A stretch of DNA of 64,000 nucleotides from assembly GCA_030015575.1 (NCBI GenBank), contig CM057351.1:268001-332000 (forward strand). The letters are read 5' to 3'. Under the pieces are notes generated by a model, which searched no databases, was not told the origin of the DNA, and saw only the letters and a list, made by a program, of their open reading frames with translations. This DNA comes from Agapanthus africanus. Lineage: Eukaryota; Streptophyta; Magnoliopsida; Asparagales; Amaryllidaceae. The position numbers were made by a program, and so were the translations under genes. Positions within the stretch are counted from its first letter, which is position 1. Every line of letters begins with the position of its first letter. Of the stretch, positions 11,426 to 24,299 are shown piece after piece.

Positions 11426-13318
11426 TGTAAGTCGACGTTGTACACCCCACGAGTTGCGGGGAGGCGGAAATATGAAAAACAATCTTTTTCTTTAAACTAA
11501 CATCGACTAACCGTAAGGATCTTTGCTAAACTCTAACTAACACTATCATAGGAGTAGTTAGCTACAATGAAAGAAGATTATACCTAATGAACCAAGTCCT
11601 TCTTCTTCTCGTTAACCACCTTCTCGTCGGCCTCCTCTTTGTAATAGACGATCCACCCGAAAACTACTACTCCAAGCTTTGCCTCTAACTTGAGGAAACT
11701 AGGTTACTCAAATTGCTAATCAAAGTCACCTAGGTAATATAGAGTGTGATTAGGGATTAACAAGTCTTACTAACCCTTGATCTCAACACATGAGAGGTTA
11801 GGGTTAGGGTTTGAAGAGAGAGAGCTTGAGGAGAGAGAAGGTGAGAGTGAGAATGAAATGAAATAATGATATCATTTGAATTTATGAAGCATAATGATTT
11901 ATTAAATGAATAATCAAATGATTTATCAACCATGCTTCATTTATTCATTATGAGTGATTCATCTCATGAGTCATTAGTCATTAAATGCACCATTAACTAC
12001 ATGAATGAATCACATAAATGAGTCACTAAATCAATAAATGCAAATGGCAGCTTAGCCCCCAAGTCATCATCATTCTAGAAACTTCTCGAGAATTTACGAG
12101 AACGCCCCTCCTATCCGTGAAAACACGGAAAAACTTTAGACTGTATAAATCCAATAATCCGATACTAGAATCTGGCTTAAACCAAAGCCGGCTAGTAAAA
12201 ACCGTCCGAACATCGTACGTGCGTAAAAACACGTACGCGTCTGAACCCTTGTCGTAAAACCATACGACCTCTATATCGTTTCGCCCGAAGCAGGGAAACT
12301 CTCTATGTGGGACTCTAAAGACTCGACTACTACGCTGGCAGTGGGTTTAACCACAGACCGCAAGCGGCACTAGCTGTACGTAACGGTCCCCAGGTAGATG
12401 TCGATAAGAAGGTCGATGAGGAAACCCATCCGAACTCCTACTGAGCCTGATGTGACAATCTCCGTACAGTCCGGTCTGTTCGTCTAGGACTATCGCATAT
12501 CGGGCCTAGGGGGCGGCAAGCGTCAGTCCCCTAAAAGCGGTATAAGTCGTGTCGGAGCGAAGCCTATTACACCTTGAGAAACTACTGGAAAACCTACCAG
12601 TAAATCTTGCTTGCCCTGGCCAGGGACTTTGCGTAATGGCTCTCCAGACACAGCGCGATATCAACTCCCAATACCGGGAGAGACGAATCTTATCTAACCA
12701 CTACTGCCTCCAAGTGCTCTGGACTGCACCCAACTGCTACCTGTTTGCAAGACTCCTTTGAGCCGTGGTAGGATAGCAATCTAAGAACAGTGGGACACAC
12801 TCGAGGCGAAGTAGCAGTGTCAAGTCTGCGGACTATGTTGTACTCATGTCACCTGGGAACTGTTAACTGACGACGGGTATAATACCAACCAACAGTTCCC
12901 TGCGAGTCCTGTCCGGTGTACCCGTAACCCAACGAGCACCTGTATACTATCTCCAGTACGACGTACTGATGGCTGTGGGACAGACCATCTCCCCAACTGG
13001 GATGAGAAGCGTACACACCAGTCTACTCCGGAGTATCGATGCCCTGTCTCGATAATCCTACAAATAGGGACCAGAAAAAGGATGTGCTTGTAGACTACCC
13101 AGCCCCCACTAGTGTGACTGCCATCACAACGCTGGTAGTCATGCAAGATCCTAAGGGCTCTATCAATACGTACACACATATTAAGATAGATATAACCAAG
13201 TAGCATACTACCATATTTAGCAAGACTGTTAATATAACTGTGAATATCCCAAGCTTCCATTAAGTAATATACAAGCTAGTATGATACAATAATGGCCCCT
13301 AGGGCATATACACTAACA
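11426..13318 (-). repeat. B 3' LTR
   Basis: 1,893 bp. On the minus strand it starts TGTTAGTGTATATGCCC and ends CGACTTACA. The start resembles Angela/BARE LTR starts, as does the length. A hairpin with an 8-bp stem (CGTACGTG at 12214-12221 with CACGTACG at 12230-12237) lies about 1.1 kb from its start. Confidence 0.9.
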
Positions 13319-13329
13319 ATCTCCCACTT
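13319..13329 (-). other. B polypurine tract
   Basis: AAGTGGGAGAT on the minus strand directly adjoins the 3' LTR. The same tract precedes the 3' LTRs of C and E. Confidence 0.85.
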
Positions 13330-13332
13330 GCA

Positions 13333-16300
13333 CTAGGGCCATGTACTGGCATATCGAAGACCGATCATCTCGAGTAGCCTCTCAAACTGAATCTGAGGTA
13401 AGGCCTTTGTGAATGGATCAGCAGTGTTCTCCTCTATAGCAACTCTCCGGACCTCGATCTCCCGGCGACCTATGATCTCCCTGATCAGGTGATACCGCCT
13501 TAAGATGTGTCTGGACTTCTGATGGGACCTGGGTTCCTTCGCTAAAGCTATAGCTCCGTTGTTGTCGCAATACAACGGTATTGGATCAACAATGGTAGGA
13601 ACCACCTGAAGTTCTGTTAGGAACTTCTTCATTCAGATCGCTTCTTTTGCAGCATCGCAAGCAGCAATATACTCCGCTTCCATCGTCGAGTCAGCAACGG
13701 TGTCCTGCTTGGAACTCTTCCAGCACACCGCCCTTCCATTGAGGGTAAAGACATAACCTGACATGGACTTGGAGTCATCCTTGTCACTCTGGAAGCCGGA
13801 ATCAGCAAAGGCCTCGATCTTGAGGTCTTTTCTGCCGTAAACCAAGAACATCTCCTTAGTCCTTCTCAGGTACTTGAGAATGTTCTTTACTGTTATCCAG
13901 TACTTCTCCCCTGGGTCTGACTGATACCTGCTTACCACGCTCAGTGCGTACGCCACATCTGGTCTGGTGCACAACATCGCATACATTATAGAGCCTACCG
14001 CAGAAGCGTAAGGTATAATAGACATGCGATCCCTTTCCAAATCAGTCTTGGGAGACATTTCTTTGGAGAGGATGATTCCGTGACAAGTCGGTAAACTACC
14101 GCGCTTAGAATCTTCCATACTGAATCTTTTCAGTATAGTGTTGATATACCTGGACTGCAAAAGTCCCAACATTCTTTTGGATCTATCACGATAGATCCGG
14201 ATCCCCTGAATGTAAGAGGCATCACCCAGGTCTTTCATGGAGAACCTGTGTGACAAGAATCCTTTGACAGATTGTAGCATAGGAATGTCATTTCCTATCA
14301 ATAGAATGTCATCCACGTACAAGACGAGGAATACGACAGTTCGTGCTACAATTTTACTATATGTACATGGTTCATCTGGATTTTTGATAAAGTCGTATTC
14401 TTTGACCGTTTCATCAAAATAGATGTTCCAACTCCGCGATGCCTGCTTTAGTCCATAAATGGACTTAAGCAACTTGTACACTTTCCCGCTGCTCCCACTC
14501 TGATTGAAGCCTTCTGGCTGATCCATATAGACGCACTCTTCCAAATTACCATTTAGAAAAGCCATCTTTACGTCCATCTGCCAGATCTCATAATCATGGA
14601 AGGCGGCAATAGCAAGAAGGACTCGAATGGATTTGAGCATAGCCACTGGAGAAAAAGTCTCATCATAGTCCAAACCAGGTCTTTGACGAAAACCCTTTGC
14701 AACAAGTCTAGCCTTATAGGTATCCACCTGTCCATCTACACCAATCTTTTTCTTGAAGATCCATTTGCATCCTATGGGTTTTACCCCATCTGGAGCAAAG
14801 TCCAAAGTCCATACTTTGTTGGTGTACATGGACTCCATCTCGATCCGCATTGCATCCAGCCATCGTACCGAGTCACCGCTCTGAATGGCCTGCTGGAAGC
14901 TAGTAGGTTCATCATCATCAATGATGCAATCCTCTCTATCCCTATCTATGAGAAAACCGTAGTATCTCTCAGGCGGATGAGACGGCCTACTACTCCTGCG
15001 GAGGGGTGCGGGAATGTCCTGTTCTTCTTGAACTACTGGTCTTGCCAAACTTTCAGTAGTAGTTTGTGGTTCTGGAATTTCTTCCAGTTCTATTTCGCTC
15101 CCACTTGTTTCCTTTTCTAAAAACTGCTGTTCTAGAAAATGGGCATTACGAGAAACAAAAACCTTTTGTTTCTCTGCGTAATAGAAATAATACCCCTTGG
15201 AGTTCTTTGGATATCCCACAAACTTACACTGTACTGATCGTGCCTCGAGTTTGTCCGCATGCTGCTTTTTAATAAAAGCTGGACATCCCCATATCTTCAG
15301 ATACTGAAGATAGGGTTTCTTCCCACTCCACATCTGAGATGGCGTGGTAGGCACAGTCTTGGTAGGAACCCTGTTCAAAAGATATGCAGCTGATTCTAGC
15401 GCATAACCCCAGAAAGATCGCGGTAACTCAGCATTACCCATCATGGAACGTACCATATCCAATAGGGTTCGATTCCGTCTCTCCGATACACCGTTATGCT
15501 GTAAAGTGTATGGAGGAGTAAGCTAAGAGAGAATTCCTTTCTCTTTTAGGTAACCTAGGAACTCGGCACTTAAGTATTCACCACCTCGATCAGATCTCAA
15601 TGTCTTGATACTTTTGCCAGTTTGGTTTTCTACTTCATTCTTATACTCTTGGAATTTCTCAAAAGCCTCGGATTTATGTTTCATCAAGAAAATGAATCTG
15701 TACCTAGAGTAATCATACATAAAAGTAATGAAATAGGAAAAACCACCTCTTGCATGTGTAGACATTGGACCACATATATCGCTGTGTATGAGTCCTAAGA
15801 GCTCGCTCGCTCTTACTCCATGTCCAGTGAATGGAGTCTTTGTCATCTTTCCTTTGAGACATGATTGACAAGTGGCATAAGATTGATATTCGAATGAATC
15901 CAAATATCCTTCTCTATGTAACTTAGTTAACCTTGTCTCATTGATGTGACCTAGTCTACAATGCCATAAGAAAGCTTTATTTAAATCTGGAGACTTTCTT
16001 TTTAGTGTGTTCTGGACATTGAAAATCTGTAATTGGTTTAAGACATATATACCGTTATCCAGCGTACCGGACCCAATCAAACCATGATTTAGGTGGATGT
16101 TAACAACATCGCTTACAAACGTGAAATCATAACCTTCTTTTGATAACAAGGAAACTAATATGATATTACACGTTAAACTAGGTACACAAAAACAGTTATG
16201 CAAAACCAAAATATGTCCACTCGTCAATCCAAGGTGATAATCCCCTACGGACATAGCTCCCACGCTAGCTCCGTTAGCAACCTTCAGGGTCATATCACCA

Positions 16301-17319
16301 ACCTTCAGCACTCTACGGTTTCTCAGTGTCTGCAATGAATTGCATATATGAGATCCTGATCCGGTATCCAATACCCAGGAAGTAGAGTTGATTGACAGAC
16401 AATTCTCAATTACAACCACACCTGAAGTCGAAGCCACAGCTTGCTTCGGTTCCTGGTTCTTGGCATTCCAAGCCTTGCAATCTTTCTTCCAGTGCCCTTT
16501 CCTATGACAGTAGAAGCACTCATCCTTTGCCACTACTGGCACCGCAATCTTTTTCTTTCCCTTCACTCCCACCTTACTAACACCTCCTCTAGGTTTGGTG
16601 GTGGCCTTATTCTTCCTTCCTTTGGCCCTAGCCTTGGACCCGGAAGAAGAAGCACCGCGAACAAACATAGCGGGTGTTTCCCTTGCCTTCTGCAAGGTGC
16701 CCTCTGCACTCCTCAACATGTTAAGAAGTTCTGGAAGTTCAACTTCTTTTCTTTGAATGTTGAAATTCAGAATAAACTGGGCGTAGGTGGAAGGAATGGA
16801 CTGGAGAATCAAGTCTGTATAGAGCTCGTTCTCCAAAGTCGTCCCCAGGTCTGCGATCTCTTCTATATAGCCAATCATCTTTAGGACATGTTCTCCTACA
16901 GACGATCCAACGACCAACCTCGCCTGAAACAGGTTCTTCGAGGTCTCGTATCTTGCTATACGAGATTGCTCCCCATACAGATCCTTTGTATGGAGAAATA
17001 TGGATTCAAGATCCATATCCTCGTGCCTCCTCTGATGTTCATTATTCATCGAGGCAAGCACGATGCACTTGGCCTTCGCACAATCTAACTCCTAGGACTT
17101 GTGGATTTCCTTATCCGCATTACTGGATTTAGTACCAGGGACAGCAGGTGCCTTAGTGGTAAGGACATACCCCAATTTGTCATAAGTCAAAGCCATCTTG
17201 ACATTCCGCAGCCAATCTTTATAGTTTGGCCCCGTCAATATATTTTTCTCTAATAGTAACTTAAGGCCTGTCATGTTTTTGGGTCGCTGCAATGAGAGAG
17301 AGAGGGAACACTTTAGCAT
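13333..17319 (-). pseudogene. B gag-pol polyprotein (Ty1/copia, Angela-like), three in-frame stops
   Basis: One frame of about 1,328 codons. Order from the N-terminus: gag; zinc knuckle CFYCHRKGHWKKDC (CX2CX4HX4C); aspartic protease with DTGS; GAG-pre-integrase HLGH-type HHCC region; integrase core (HSDICGP ... SDRGGEY); copia RT with YVDDILLIG; RNase H (AFADS..., EAEYIA); ending ADPFTKALPQ. Stops at 17092-17094 (gag), 15523-15525 (integrase) and 13633-13635 (RNase H) interrupt it, with no frameshift. Each fits a single C-to-T or G-to-A transition in a codon conserved in the family. It has the gene order and motifs of the Tork/Angela group. The protein would act in cytoplasmic virus-like particles; this copy is inactive as read. 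Confidence 0.93.
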
Positions 17320-18291
17320 GATGCTCTTGCAAGTTTAGAGTGGTTTTTAGTTTATCTAAACTGGATGGCTCCCACTGTTTCTCGAATCCTTACCAAAAAG
17401 GAAGAACTAGCCAGGACTATTCTCACCGTACAATACTTGCTTAACCGTTCAGCCAAGCCGGTATCGGTACTTCGAGGGAGGTTTTCCAACGCTTTCGCGA
17501 AGTTCCTTAATTAAATAACCTCTTTTCTCTTGGGGCGTAGCCCCGCTGACACCTTTCTCGGCACCTACTTGGTTTATAGCATTGATCGTTAAGTGACGAA
17601 TCTTCTGATGAGTAGCATATACTCACAGTAGGATCGGGATCCAAATATCATCGTGTGATAATGTTGAAGGAATCCTACCAACATTCATCAAACTCCAAAT
17701 GGTATGCATCTCTTTGCAAATTTCAGTTTCTTTAGAAATTCCTAAATTTCTGCCCCATGCTCTTATGACCTTGGCGTTGGTTAAAATGTCATAAGTCACA
17801 TGTCAAGTTCTACCCATCATTATCTTGTTAATTTGAACCCATCCGTACATACCCCTGACGTTGGTCAAATGATAATACGACTGTCCCAAACTAACTCATC
17901 TATCTATGCAACAAATGAATACCTAGCAGCTACTAAACACTATGCCTTGGCGTTGGTCAAAATACATAGCTTGAATACTACTGAATACCCAAATGAAATG
18001 ACGGAGGGCTACAAATGGTTTTGGCGAAACCGTGAACGTAGTGAACTTGATATGACCGAAGGAACCTGATAGCTTTTAAAAGGAGTGGTTAAAGCTCCGC
18101 AATTAAAAAATATCTTCTGTTTTAAAAATAACCGAGTGGTTTCTTTTAAACTGTTCCAACGATTCAACTTTGGTTTATTTTCTTTGCATTAAAATAATTC
18201 ATCCCATCAACTAACCTATCATTGCAGAAAACAACGAAAATACAATGTCCTCTTATGCAATCCGCATTCGCCACTGGGTCCCGTCATCACC

Positions 18292-18312
18292 CGTTAAGTT
18301 ACTTAACTAACG
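18292..18312 (-). other. B leader hairpin, counterpart of the D2 palindrome
   Basis: GTTAAG and CTTAAC arms around a 3-nt loop inside a CGTTA...TAACG context. The bases differ from D2 and C but the pairing is kept. Confidence 0.45.
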
Positions 18313-19102
18313 ACAGAGCGGGGCTGGGCTAGCGCGGGTGTAAAACATAAGTGACGTCTAAATAGCTATCATATATAGATATTGTACATTCGTCAGACGC
18401 AATAATAGGCATTCCAGATCACAGATGAATATTATTGTATATTCAAGCAATCCGCGTTTCCTTTTAGCCTGCAACGAAAGACGGATTACACAGTTGTGAT
18501 GAATAGCCTTTACCCCACCCTAGACCCCTACGGGTACGGCAAACTACCCGCCAAGTACCCGAAGTGAAGCGGTCTCCCTCAACAACGTGAGTAGGCCACT
18601 AAACACTTCAAAGTACCCGGTAGTTTGTGCACCCCTCCTTGGGTCTATCCTAGGAGCAAAAATCAGTAAATGAAATAATACAACGGTGGCTACAACCGCA
18701 ACCTGGATGTGCCCCGCAAAAGAATATTACATCATATTACAATTTACATTGAATGAATGAATATAAAAATCCATCTCAAACCCCGGCTAATCATCACAAC
18801 GATCCAATCAAGTTCATAAACACAAACAGTAAAATCATTACAGAAATGTTCAACCCCCTGCCAACCGACATACTAGCAGTTAGGGAAGGTTTACGAACAC
18901 ATTATACAAATCACAGATATAATCTAATTAGCCAAACATCGTAGAATTTCGATCGAGCAAACACAATTGATTCTACTCCAAAAACTTCTCTGTGCACCTG
19001 AGACTTGAGCAGAAACAAAACATTCCAGAAAGAACAAAATTATCACAGAAGAGTTCTGGGGAATTTTGGGCTGACTCGGCCCCAACTCGGCAGGGGATCC
19101 GA

Positions 19103-19135
19103 GGCCGATCGCTTGGATCGGCCGCGGTTCCGCGG
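19103..19135 (-). other. B leader GC-rich hairpins near the primer site
   Basis: GGCCGATC (19103-19110) pairs with 19116-19123, followed by CCGCGGTTCCGCGG (19122-19135), itself CCGCGG-TT-CCGCGG. This is about 210-240 nt inside the LTR, as in the other elements. Confidence 0.55.
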
Positions 19136-19331
19136 CGCTTTAGCCGATTCAGGAACCCAAATTTCTCCAGTATTCTTAAGTTTCCCTTCTTGTAATTTTA
19201 AGGGTCCCTGAAAAATTTTTAAACCCTGTTTTAAAATCGACAGAAACTTGATAAAAATGATGTTTTTTCCGGTTCGTTTTGCGATTGAATTTCTAACGAC
19301 TTTGCTAACAGGTTAGTTATGGTTTAGCGAG

Positions 19332-19343
19332 GCTCTGATACCA
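19332..19343 (-). other. B primer binding site (initiator Met tRNA)
   Basis: TGGTATCAGAGC on the minus strand, one base from the LTR. Confidence 0.9.
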
Positions 19344-19344
19344 C

Positions 19345-19543
19345 TGTAAGTCGACGTTGTACACCCCACAAGTTGCGAGGAGGCGGAAATATGAAAAACA
19401 ATCTTTTTCTTTAAACTAACATCGACTAACCGTAAGGATCTTTGCTAAACTCTAACTAATACTATCATAGGAGTAGTTAGCTACAATGAAAGAAGATTAT
19501 ACCTAATGAACCAAGTCCTTCTTCTTCTCGTTAACCACCTCCT
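19345..19543 (-). repeat. B 5' LTR, first 199 bp from its right-hand junction, truncated by C
   Basis: Matches 11426-11624 of the B 3' LTR with about four differences. It breaks off where the C LTR begins at 19544. Confidence 0.9.
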
Positions 19544-21682
19544 TGTTGGAGATAGTGCCCTCAGAGTCAATTATTGGATCACAGGCACGTGATTGCAATG
19601 ATTGAGGGAGGACCTATCCCGGTAGGACAGTCTTACTCGAGATGATAGTATACTATCTGGTTTATCTTTATCATCGTGTACTGCTTTAGGTGACCTGCAG
19701 TATGATAGAGCCCCTAGGATTCTTGCTTAACCACCTGCAGTATGAGGGCGATCATATAAGTGGGAGCTGGGGTCTATAAGCACATCCTTAAATGGTCCCT
19801 AGTCGTGGGAGTTTCGAGACAGGGCATCGATACTCCAGAGTAGACTAGTGTATACAGTCGAGACCCCGACGAGGGGCGGTGGCCGGTCTCACAAGCCATT
19901 GGTGTCAGTTGGATCACCTAAGATGTATACAGGTGCTCATTGGGTTATGAGTACACCGGACAGGACTCGCCGGGAACATGCTAGTTGGTCTTATACCTGA
20001 CGTCAGATAGCTGTTCCCTGGTGATATGTGTACAGGTTAGTTCATCGACCTGGGGATCGTCATTTGTCTCGTGTGAGTTCCCACTGTACTTTGATTACTA
20101 CCCTACCACGCTCAAAGGAGACGTGCAAACAGGTTTTAGTTAGGTACAGTCCCGAGCCACATGGAGGCAGTGAGCGGATCTTCAGGGGTTCGTCTCTCCC
20201 GGTATTGGGGGTGAGGTCGCGCTGTGTCTAGGAGAGCCATTACACGAAGCCCTCGGCCGAGGCAGGAAATTTACTGGTAGGTATTCCAGTAGTATCTCAG
20301 GGTGTTCTGGGCTATACTCCGACACGACTTGTAGCGCTTTTGGGGGTCTGACTTTACCAACCCCCTAGGCCCACCATGCGATGCTCATAGACGAACGGAC
20401 CGGACTGTACAGATATTGTCACTGACAGGCTCAGTAGGGTGTCAGGATGAGTTCGCTCATCGACGCCCCTTTTGGTCAATGCCTGGTAGCCCGTTACGTA
20501 TTGGCTTATACCTCTGACGTGCTAGTGGTTAAATCCACAACCAAGGTGTTGACGAGTCTTTAGAGTCCCCCACATTCAGTTGCTCAAGTTTTCGGGCGAA
20601 AAGCTGTAGAGGCCGTATGGAGATATGGCAGGGTCCGATCAGATACGTGCGGTATTGCACGAATCGGGATCGGACGGATATTACTAGCCGGCTTTGGTTT
20701 AAGCCGGATCCTAGTATAGTACAGTGTAGATTTTGTCTCATTGCATTTGTATTTCGGTCGGAATACAGATGCAGGTGTGTATACACAGTATCGGGGTTTT
20801 CCTGTAATTTATTACGGACCAGTTTCCTGGAGTTGCCAGTTTGCTTTCCGTTTCGGCCATATTTCATTTGTATCTTTCAATGGCCGAAGATTGGTGGAGG
20901 AGGGCTTATTTGCATTTGTGCAAATTAGCTATTTGGAGGGTTGTCTTTGCATACTTTTGTATCATGATGGTTTCATGATGGAGCCCCATCCCTTGACCTT
21001 CCATGGTTCATGATTGCTTGACTTTTTGTAGCAATCATGGTTGTTGATTAGTTGATGGAGTGTGGTTTTGCTAGTGATGATGATTCTTGCATGACCATTC
21101 CTCACACTTGCATTATTCTTGTGGCTATCCTTTTGACTCACCCCCTCACTCTCATTCTCACACTCTACTCCATCATGCATGGCCAGCCAAGCTCCAAGGG
21201 GGCTGTCCCAATTTTGTGCAAGGGGATTTCATCTCTTTTGGCTTTGGAAAAATCATATAGCTCCACAAAATTCCATGTATCATCCCTCCACCAAAAATGG
21301 CAACCTCCATGAACCCCAAAATGAGACATGGTTCAACACGTATCCTGCAGCAAACCTTGGGCACGTCGACTCACCAGCTTCGTGCCTGAGTTGCCTCGGT
21401 ATAGAGGTGGGAGCCCGTAAAAGAAGCCGGCGACGTGGTGCCCTTTCCGGCGAGGAGGTGGAGACCGGACATTCCGCGGGAGATCGGGACGACGACGAGA
21501 AGACCGGAGGACACGGATCGCTCGGTATATCTCTCTTCCCCATCTAGTAGTTAGCTAGGACTAGTTAATGGCCCGATCCGAGTTTTAGTGCGCAGTGATG
21601 CCGGTTCAAGAAAAATTAAAGTTAACCATCGCTTCCGCTTTCGGTCTCGGGATGGAGGCCGGGGCGCCGCCGTGCACTTACA
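19544..21682 (+). repeat. C 5' LTR
   Basis: 2,139 bp, starts TGTTGGAGATAG and ends CACTTACA. By eye about 45 substitutions separate it from the 3' LTR (about 2%), and it lacks a short segment around 19700 present in the 3' LTR. Apparent ORFs such as 20617-20928 recur in every LTR of the family and are not genes. Confidence 0.93.
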
Positions 21683-21683
21683 G

Positions 21684-21695
21684 TGGTATCAGAGC
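21684..21695 (+). other. C primer binding site (initiator Met tRNA)
   Basis: TGGTATCAGAGC one base after the LTR. Confidence 0.93.
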
Positions 21696-22578
21696 CTCGC
21701 CATTAACATAGTCTAGCTTTGTCTAATGTGTTTTACTTTTCCGATCGAACAATTTCCCAAAAACCGTATTTTTCTTCACATCAGTTTCTGTCGAAATTTT
21801 TTGAAGTCCAAAAATTTTTCAGGTTGTTTCAGAATGATGTGTAGGACATTCTAAGAGTTCTGTGAAAATTTGGGCTCGTGAACAGTCCAAACGACCGCGG
21901 AACCACTGCCAAACCCATGCTTAGGCCGCGGTTCCGCCGCTACTTGAACTGTTCAGTCCCCCAAAATTCTACAGAATGCTCCTGAGTGGAAAATAGGTTT
22001 TCTGGAATGTTAATTTTTGGGCCCAGATTTCTTGATGTGCTACAGTAGTACTCGGGGGCCCACTTGGTAAATTTGATCGATCGGATATTTAAAACACATT
22101 ATTTCACAGTATTTACATTATATCTGCGACCGTGAATGTCACTTGATCGGTAAATCCTGTCTAATTGCTATAGCCCGGTTAGACGGATTTGCGAACGTGA
22201 CTTTCACGTTGATGTTCTGTGTATTGCTGTGATGTTGCGGATCGGTCGTGGGGGATAGCCTGGATGCAATGCTAGTACAGTTTTTGTTGTATTATGTACA
22301 TTTGATATTGCGGGGCGAGCGTCCGACATGTAGACTACCGTCACTGCCTGTTTGTATTATTATTTTGGGGCACGACCAGGTTGCGGTCGATGTACCTGTT
22401 GTATGTATATTTTACTTTCTGTACTAGGATTGCCCCGCGGAGGGGTGCACGGATAGCCGGGTTCTAGAGGGAAACAAGCTCGCATCTCATGGCATTGAGA
22501 CGGAGGGGGCTTCACTCTAGAATTGACGGGCTATTCGCCGCACTCGTAGGGGGTACAGGTTGACCCAGGAGGGGTGCC
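21696..22578 (+). other. C leader, first part, up to the T insertion
   Basis: Homologous to the reverse complement of D1 6967-7861 and D2 3842-4732. A GC-rich inverted repeat (GCGGAACC at 21897-21904 with GGTTCCGC at 21930-21937) lies at the usual distance from the LTR. The last five bases, GTGCC (22574-22578), are the T target duplication. No gene is seen. Confidence 0.75.
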
Positions 22579-23131
22579 TGTTCCCCTCCGAAAGACGGCG
22601 CAGACTTTGCGTCTCGCCTGAGATTCGGGGCAGATGCTATATGGTTTTATCCGTCTACCTCTCCGAAGATGCCAAGTTGATTTATGGCGCCGTGTATCGG
22701 AAGTTTAGACGGATGCGGCCGATGTAGCAGACTTCATCAGATTCCCCCTCAGGGTGAGGGGTTTTTGATTGTGGGGACGCTCTTCCCTGCAGGCGCAAGC
22801 CCCTGCAGTTAATTACGCTACCGCATCGCGGCAACAACTTTCTCCTTCTCCAGAATTTCATTTCATGTCGTGTGTGTTCGTTTTGTTTGTGGTTGCCCGT
22901 GGATTGTATACGGAGACTGAGTAATGCCGTCGCCCGTAGGACGTGGATTAGTCCAAATCCGTATTTACTTAGATTTGGGTTTGGTGTTTTTAGTTTAAGG
23001 ATGCCTTAGTCGCGTTGCGGCTAAGATCGGCTTAAACGTTCGTCAAGGATACGTTAGTCCTGTTTGAGACTAAGATCAACTTAACGGGATCGTTTAGATC
23101 CGACAAAAGAGCATTTGGGCTCTATTGTTCC

Positions 23132-23378
23132 AGTTTAGGGACATAGTGGTCCATTTTCCAGTTTAAGGACGTGGTGGTCCGATATTAGTTTTAGGGACGT
23201 TTCGGTCCGATATTAGTTTAGGGACGTTTCGGTCCGATATTAGTTTAAGGACGTCTCGGTCCGATGTTAGTTTAGGGACGTCTCGGTCCGATGTTAGTTT
23301 AAGGACGTCTCGGTCCGATGTTAGTTTAGGGACGTCTCGGTCCGATGTTAGTTTATGGACGTTTCGGTCCGATATTGG
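23132..23378 (-). repeat. 27-bp tandem repeat in the T 3' LTR
   Basis: About nine units of the type AGTTTAGGGACGT + CTCGGTCCGATGTT (27 bp). The units are directly adjacent with no spacers, so this is not a CRISPR array. The same array is at 55381-55626 in the other LTR. Confidence 0.9.
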
Positions 23379-23589
23379 GTGTGTGGCCATAGGGACCCGT
23401 CACCTCTTTGACGTCGTTGAGGGATTACAACGATGGATGTCAAAGGAGTTCGGAGATGTACCCTCAAACCGGATGTAGATTGATTTAGGAGAGCCATTTT
23501 GCTCAGCCAATTTAAATTAAGGACTTACGGCCACGATTGGGCTAAGTCCAGTTGAGAATATTCAACATTGCTTTTGCTTTTCTCTTTAT

Positions 23590-24030
23590 TTTTATTTGGG
23601 CTTTGCCCAGAAAGGATGCAGAACATAAATTTGTTTTGGGGCTCTGTTCTTTATAAATGATGCAGAGCATCAATTTTATTTGGGCTTAGCCCTTTTATTG
23701 CTTTGCAATTTATTTTGGCCTGCTAGGTCTTTTTGATTTGGGCCTGGCCCTTCAAGTAATGCATTGCATTTGTGCAAAGCACCAAGAATCTTTTAGATTC
23801 AAGAAAAGAAGTGCAGAGCACTTTTTAATTTCTTGATCTAAATTTAGATCGAAGAAAAAAAAAGAATCTTTTCTTTCTTTCTGTCTCAGAGAACCAGAGG
23901 TTCATAGCAAGTGCAAGGCACTATTTTTATTATTTTTATTTATTTGTTAAAGATCACTGATCTTTTTCTTAGATCAATGATCTATTCCTAAGAGAATTCT
24001 CCCCTCTTTTAAAGGTTTTTACCTTCTTTT
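23590..24030. repeat. Field of back-to-back micro-hairpins in the T LTR
   Basis: Short perfect inverted repeats follow one another, mostly with 3-nt loops: TGGGC-TTT-GCCCA (23597), GATGC-AGA-GCATC (23659), ATTGC-TTT-GCAAT (23697), AATGC-ATT-GCATT (23758), GAATCT-TTT-AGATTC (23786), AAGTGC-AGA-GCACTT (23809), GAACC-AGA-GGTTC (23891), AGTGC-AAG-GCACT (23910), AAAGATC-ACT-GATCTTT (23949), TAGATC-AAT-GATCTA (23970). Chance predicts one 5-bp arm with a 3-nt loop per 1,024 bases. Confidence 0.85.
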
Positions 24031-24115
24031 TGTGTTCTCAAGGAGTTCAAGAGTTCTCTTCTTTCTTCTTTTTTTTTTTAAAACCAGATGATCCCTTCGA
24101 AATGAGGTTTGGGGT

Positions 24116-24126
24116 CCTTTTTATAG
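24116..24126 (-). promoter_or_regulatory. Minus-strand TATA box of the T LTR
   Basis: CTATAAAAAGG on the minus strand, downstream (in that direction) of the G-box array. It is a plausible promoter for T genomic RNA. Repeated in the 5' LTR near 56364-56374. The start site is not mapped. Confidence 0.5.
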
Positions 24127-24299
24127 TGCTCAAGAATTAGTTAAATTTGTTCAATAAATCTTTTCTGAGTGATTTGGGGAATTTTCCCCACCGTTGGATC
24201 TTTGATCCAAAGGCCCCTGTTTTACAGAAGAAATCTTCTTGTTTTAACAAAAACAGAAAAAATTTCCTTAAATCTTCATTCTGCTTTTGCGCAACTCCC

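Larger units (their letters stand above)
17320..19331 (-). other. B untranslated leader
   Basis: About 2 kb without a credible gene. It shares blocks with the D2, C and E leaders, for example the TCCGCATTCGCC block at 18261 and the block near 18525-18545 containing CCCCTACGGG. It holds a palindromic hairpin (18292-18312), a two-part stem (18449-18486) and a GC-rich hairpin pair (19103-19135). Confidence 0.65.
11426..19543 (-). mobile_element. B: Angela-like Ty1/copia element with near-complete gag-pol
   Basis: Minus strand: truncated 5' LTR (19543 to 19345), primer site, about 2-kb leader, gag-pol (17319 to 13333), polypurine tract and 3' LTR (13318 to 11426). It is inserted in Tat fragment F (left flank GCAAT, 11421-11425). 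Element C then inserted 199 bp into the 5' LTR, so the remainder of that LTR lies beyond the right edge. By eye the 199 comparable LTR bases differ at four sites, all transitions. Confidence 0.9.

Noticed and set aside
15980-16890. Plus-strand ORFs opposite B gag
   Set aside because: Shadows of the minus-strand gag-pol frame.
20617-20928. 103-codon ORF, also at 62957-63268 and reversed at 5448-5876 and 8516-8803
   Set aside because: It recurs only because it lies in LTR copies of one family; frame and ends drift between copies and no domain is seen.
23132-23378. Possible CRISPR-like array or repeat protein
   Set aside because: 27-bp units are directly adjacent without spacers, lie inside a plant LTR and recur in the partner LTR.
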